Below, piece after piece: positions 22,642 through 25,372 of a stretch of DNA of 25,372 bases. Every line of letters begins with the position of its first letter. Position 1 is the first letter of the stretch. The stretch spans positions 1 to 25,372 of the forward strand of contig SFLD01000050.1 in the NCBI GenBank assembly GCA_004553545.1, in the 5' to 3' direction. This DNA comes from Clostridiales bacterium (lineage in GTDB: Bacteria; Bacillota; Clostridia; Oscillospirales; Oscillospiraceae). The notes under the pieces were generated by a model that searched no databases, was not told where the DNA came from, and saw only the letters and a list, made by a program, of their open reading frames with translations. Made by a program: the position numbers and the translations under genes.

Positions 22642-22712
22642 CCCGTCCCCGCCCCGGCGGAGACCGATAGAAAAACCATCGCTGCTTTTGCGAAAAGAAA
22701 GGAGCTGCTACC

Positions 22713-23141
22713 ATGGAAATCACCGAGAAGGTCGCGTATCTCAAGGGTCTCGCCGAGGGCCTGGGCCTGGACAAGGAGACCAAGGAGGGCAAGATCATTG
22801 CCGCTATGATCGACATCCTGGACGACATCGCCCTGGAGCTGGAAGACCTGGGCGACGGCCTGGAAGAGGTCTGTGACGGTCTGGACGCCGTCAGCGAGGA
22901 CCTGGAGGACGTGGAAGACATCGTCTATGACGAGTATGATGAGGACGACTTCGACGAGGAAGAGGACGACGAGGAAGAGGAAGAGTGCTACGCCACCACC
23001 TGCCCCAACTGCGAGGAGACCGTCTTCTTCGATGAGGATGTCCTCAACGACGGCGAGGTCATCTGCCCCAACTGCGGCGAGAAGCTGGAGTTTGACCTGG
23101 GCGACCTGGAGGAGGAAGAGGACGGCGGCGACGAGGAGTGA
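22713..23141 (+). CDS. CD1247-type acidic zinc-ribbon protein
   Basis: The protein has 142 residues. The N-terminal EKVAYLKGLAEGLGLDKETKEGK and following helices match the CD1247 N-terminal domain known from clostridia, by recall. A very acidic segment (EYDEDDFDEEEDDEEEEE) leads to a zinc ribbon with CPNCEE and CPNCGE, then an acidic tail. ATG 22713 follows AAAGGAG. The function is unknown; the acidity and coiled-coil-like N-terminus suggest binding to basic protein or RNA partners, which is speculative. It lies just downstream of the efp terminator with its own 3' terminator. Confidence 0.88.
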   Translation: MEITEKVAYLKGLAEGLGLDKETKEGKIIAAMIDILDDIALELEDLGDGLEEVCDGLDAVSEDLEDVEDIVYDEYDEDDFDEEEDDEEEEECYATTCPNCEETVFFDEDVLNDGEVICPNCGEKLEFDLGDLEEEEDGGDEE

Positions 23142-23176
23142 TCCTCTCCCCATCCCCGGATTCCGGAAGAAAGAGA

Positions 23177-23207
23177 GCCGCGCGCCCCAATGGGGCGCGC
23201 GGCTTTT
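23177..23207 (+). terminator. Rho-independent terminator after the CD1247-type gene
   Basis: A perfect 12-bp stem GCCGCGCGCCCC/GGGGCGCGCGGC with loop AAT is followed by TTTT at 23204-23207 and a second T-run shortly after. Confidence 0.93.
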
Positions 23208-23226
23208 CGGTTTTTGCGATGGTGGA

Positions 23227-23261
23227 GAATTGATAATTGAGAATGGACAATTGAGAATTGG
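23227..23261. repeat. Dispersed AT-rich heptad repeat, copy 2
   Basis: Five 7-base units lie in a row: GAATTGA, TAATTGA, GAATGGA, CAATTGA, GAATTGG. Positions 23229-23248 are identical to 20491-20510. It again lies in a convergent gap, just after a terminator and 12 bases from the end of the leftward gene. Confidence 0.88.
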
Positions 23262-23273
23262 TGATCGGGCGGG

Positions 23274-24098
23274 TCAGCGGCCCAGGGCGTGGAGGGCGGC
23301 GCCGTAGGCGGTGGCGAAGGTGGCGTTCTCCGGGATGATGTAGTGGATGCCGTAGAAGCGCTCAAAGGTCTCAAAATTGGGGCGGGTCTGGTCCAGGGTG
23401 GTGACGGAGCCGGTGAGGATGACCTCCTTGGCCGGGCAGGTCTTGGTGGCCAGCACCGTCATGGTGCCGATGGCCTGGAGCACCAGGTTCACGACGCCGG
23501 CGGCCAGGTCCGCGTGGCTGGCGTCCTCCGCCACGTTGCCGAAGTTGGCGGCGGTGAGGTCGGAGGCGAGGATTTCCGTGCTGTTGCGGGAGATGTCCCC
23601 CACCATGAGGTCCACGTTCTTGAGGTTGCCGTCCGCCGCCAGGCGCTTGATCTGGCCAAAGCGCTCCATGTCCACCAGCCGCCGGCAGAGGCCGCCCAGG
23701 GTGCCGCCGCCGATGCCGCTGCCGCAGATGTGCTTCACCGTGTTCTCATTGACGTAGAGGAAGGAGGTGCCGGTGCCCATGGAGACCACCAGCGCCGTCT
23801 TCCGCCCGGCCAGGGCCAGCGCGCCCTTGCCCACGGCGTTGAACTCGTCCACCTGGGTGGTGGGGATGCCGTAAATGTCCCCATCCACAAAGGTGGCGCC
23901 CTGGCCGGTGAGACAGATGCGGTCGATATCGTGCAGGGAGAGCTGGTTGCTGGCAATGAAGCTGCCCATGGCTCCAAAGAGGGAGGTGAGCTGGTCCTCG
24001 CCCTTGGTGCGGAGCATCCCCAGGGTGGTGCCGTCCTGCCGGAGGCCCACCACCTTGGTGGTGGAGCAGCCAATGTCGATGCCGAGAATGATACCCAT
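23274..24098 (-). CDS. coaW: Type II pantothenate kinase
   Basis: The protein has 274 residues. It phosphorylates pantothenate, the first step of CoA synthesis, in the type II (CoaW/PanK2-like) ASKHA fold. Visible motifs are the phosphate loop GIDIGCSTTK (6-15; usually GGTxTK), LTGQGA, QVDEFNAVGKGAL with E85 at the position of the catalytic Glu, SMGTGTSF, GSGIGGGTLGGLCRRL, and the diagnostic DLTAANFGNV. ATG at 24096-24098 (minus strand) follows GAGGT. The DIG-CSTTK start resembles BadF/HgdC activator ATPases, the main alternative, but DLTAANFG and the overall order favour CoaW. It is divergent from pncB. Confidence 0.88.
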   Translation of the reverse strand: MGIILGIDIGCSTTKVVGLRQDGTTLGMLRTKGEDQLTSLFGAMGSFIASNQLSLHDIDRICLTGQGATFVDGDIYGIPTTQVDEFNAVGKGALALAGRKTALVVSMGTGTSFLYVNENTVKHICGSGIGGGTLGGLCRRLVDMERFGQIKRLAADGNLKNVDLMVGDISRNSTEILASDLTAANFGNVAEDASHADLAAGVVNLVLQAIGTMTVLATKTCPAKEVILTGSVTTLDQTRPNFETFERFYGIHYIIPENATFATAYGAALHALGR

Positions 24099-24147
24099 GT
24101 CTGATGTACCTCATTTCCGCGGGGGAGACCCGCGTGGTAGTCGTTCC

Positions 24148-24176
24148 ATCATAATCCGGAAACTGGCAAAAGTCAA
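24148..24176 (-). promoter_or_regulatory. Sigma-A promoter for coaW (leftward)
   Basis: On the minus strand TTGACT (24171-24176) and TATGAT (24148-24153) are 17 bases apart. The short leader contains a CGCGGG/CCCGCG hairpin (24118-24134) before the ribosome site. Confidence 0.8.
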
Positions 24177-24233
24177 TGGGATTTCCCGTTTTTCCCCCAT
24201 TCCTTCCGCAGGGAAAAAAGATGCGGAAACGGC

Positions 24234-24262
24234 TTGCTTTTCCCCGGTCCTGCCCCTATAAT
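24234..24262 (+). promoter_or_regulatory. Sigma-A promoter for pncB
   Basis: TTGCTT (24234-24239) and a perfect TATAAT (24257-24262) are 17 bases apart. The leader of about 85 bases is structured. Confidence 0.82.
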
Positions 24263-24279
24263 AGGAGATTGAATCCGGT

Positions 24280-24333
24280 GGGCGGACGGCACCCGCCCCT
24301 CCGGCGGAACACGGCCCGGGAAGAGCCCCGGGC
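24280..24333 (+). other. Two GC-rich hairpins in the pncB leader
   Basis: GGGCGG (24280-24285) pairs with CCGCCC (24293-24298), and GCCCGGG (24314-24320) pairs with CCCGGGC (24327-24333). No T-tract follows. I do not recognise a known NAD riboswitch consensus. It could be an unassigned cis-regulatory leader or only mRNA structure. Confidence 0.4.
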
Positions 24334-24353
24334 GGGAGCAATTGAGGTGTTTT

Positions 24354-25372
24354 ATGAAAGAGGAAAAGCTGAACCTGAGCCTTCTCTGCGACTTCTACGA
24401 GCTCACCATGGGCAACGGCTATCTGAAGGCCGGGTATCAGGACCGCATCACCTATTTTGACGTCTTTTTCCGGGACGTGCCGGACAACGGCGGCTTCGCC
24501 ATCTGCGCGGGCCTGGACCAGTTCATCGACTATGTGGAGAACCTCCGCTTCTCCGAGGAGGACATCAGGTACCTCCGGAGCAAGGGGCTCTTCTCCGAGG
24601 AATTCCTGGACTATCTGCGCCATTTTCAGTTCACCGGCGACATCTGGGCCATCCCCGAGGGGACGCCCATCTTCCCCCGGGAGCCCATCCTGACGGTCCG
24701 GGCCCCGGCCATCCAGGCCCAGCTCATCGAGACCTTCGCCCTGCTGTGCCTGAACCACCAGAGCCTCATCGCCACCAAGGCCAACCGCATCGTCCGGGCG
24801 GCGGATGGCCGCATGGTGCTGGAGTTCGGCTCTCGCCGGGCCCAGGGGACGGACGCCGCCATCACCGGCGCGAGAGCCGCCTACATCGGCGGCTGCAAGG
24901 GCACGGCCTGCGCCCTCTCGGACCGGGTCTTCGGCGTGCCCGCCGGCGGCACCATGGCCCACGCCTGGGTGCAGATGTTCCCCAGCCAGTACGAGGCCTT
25001 CAAGACCTACTGCGAGATCTATCCCCACAACGCCGTGCTGCTGGTGGACACCTACAATACCCTGAAATCCGGCGTGCCGGACGCCATCCGGGCCTTCAAC
25101 GAGGTCCTGAAGCCCCTGGGCGTCACCAAGTGCGGCATCCGGCTGGACTCCGGCGATATCACCTATCTTTCCCAGCAGGCCCGGAAAATGCTGGACGAGG
25201 CGGGCTGGACGGAGTGCGAGATCTCGGCCTCCAACTCCCTGGATGAGTACATCATCCGGGACCTGCTGCTGCAGGGGGCCAAAGTGGACATGTTCGGCGT
25301 GGGCGAGCGGCTCATCACCGCCCGCAGCGAGCCTGTCTTCGGCGGGGTCTACAAGCTGGCCGCCGTGGAGGA
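24354..25372 (+). CDS. pncB: Nicotinate phosphoribosyltransferase, 3' end cut by window
   Basis: The frame from ATG 24354 (GAGGT upstream) runs open for 339 codons to the right edge; the family is usually about 480 residues in this branch, so the C-terminus is missing. It makes nicotinate mononucleotide from nicotinate and PRPP in NAD salvage, supplying the substrate of NadD. Motifs are DFYELTMGNGY (13-23), LEFGSRRAQGTDAA (PRPP/active-site region, E157 on), PAGGTMAHAWVQMF, LLVDTYNTL and GIRLDSGD (RLDSGD 263-268). It is divergently transcribed from coaW. Confidence 0.95.
   Translation, partial: MKEEKLNLSLLCDFYELTMGNGYLKAGYQDRITYFDVFFRDVPDNGGFAICAGLDQFIDYVENLRFSEEDIRYLRSKGLFSEEFLDYLRHFQFTGDIWAIPEGTPIFPREPILTVRAPAIQAQLIETFALLCLNHQSLIATKANRIVRAADGRMVLEFGSRRAQGTDAAITGARAAYIGGCKGTACALSDRVFGVPAGGTMAHAWVQMFPSQYEAFKTYCEIYPHNAVLLVDTYNTLKSGVPDAIRAFNEVLKPLGVTKCGIRLDSGDITYLSQQARKMLDEAGWTECEISASNSLDEYIIRDLLLQGAKVDMFGVGERLITARSEPVFGGVYKLAAVE

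Noticed and set aside
23274..24098. BadF/HgdC-type dehydratase activator ATPase
   Set aside because: The GIDIGCSTTK start is similar, but there is no cluster-ligand cysteine pattern, and DLTAANFGNV plus the DEF catalytic region fit type II pantothenate kinase.
23289..24104. A 271-codon + strand frame opposite coaW
   Set aside because: The minus frame carries clear pantothenate kinase motifs and its own promoter.

Overview
The window reads as chromosomal DNA from a GC-rich Clostridia member (Bacillota), most likely Oscillospiraceae from an animal gut. The basis is Firmicutes-type gene order (smc-ftsY, nadD/yqeK-lcp-rsfS), a leucine T-box, a yjdF riboswitch, a CD1247-type acidic protein, strong consensus sigma-A promoters, and GC-rich codons throughout except at the extreme left. 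No rRNA, tRNA, CRISPR array, transposase or phage gene was seen.

Region 1 (1-5607) is a two-gene secreted-protein operon. The first protein is cut by the left edge and has RCC1-type repeats, an Ig-like module, Cys-rich repeats, Fn3/Ig modules and a C-terminal type I dockerin. Three bases later comes a signal-peptide protein with three predicted cohesin-like modules and the same family of Cys-rich repeats. Together they form a candidate self-contained cohesin/dockerin surface complex with no visible enzyme domain. It ends at a strong terminator.

Region 2 (5763-15827) is a housekeeping run on the + strand: promoter, smc, small zinc-ribbon membrane protein, ftsY, small membrane protein, rph, PQ-loop-like membrane protein, rdgB (damaged by an out-of-frame deletion near its 3' end), yhbY, a fused nadD-yqeK, an LCP ligase with a Pro/Thr/Glu tail, and rsfS. 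It covers chromosome condensation, SRP targeting, RNA maturation, nucleotide-pool cleaning, NAD synthesis, wall-polymer attachment and ribosome silencing.

Region 3 (15878-20475) is rich in RNA regulation. It contains a yjdF-type riboswitch with a visible anti-Shine-Dalgarno, yjdF, a membrane-anchored XRE regulator whose stop codon lies inside the next promoter's -35 box, a Leu T-box with a CUG specifier, a small membrane protein, leuS, and rpsU with a perfect sigma-A promoter and a bidirectional terminator.

Region 4 (20489-25372) alternates strands: a GH18-like protein (-), yqeG (+), efp (+) with an anti-SD hairpin in its leader, a CD1247-type zinc-ribbon protein (+), a type II pantothenate kinase (-), and a divergent nicotinate phosphoribosyltransferase (+) cut by the right edge. 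Two copies of a 7-nt-periodic AT-rich repeat occupy the two convergent gaps. NAD and CoA cofactor genes (nadD-yqeK, coaW, pncB) recur in the window.
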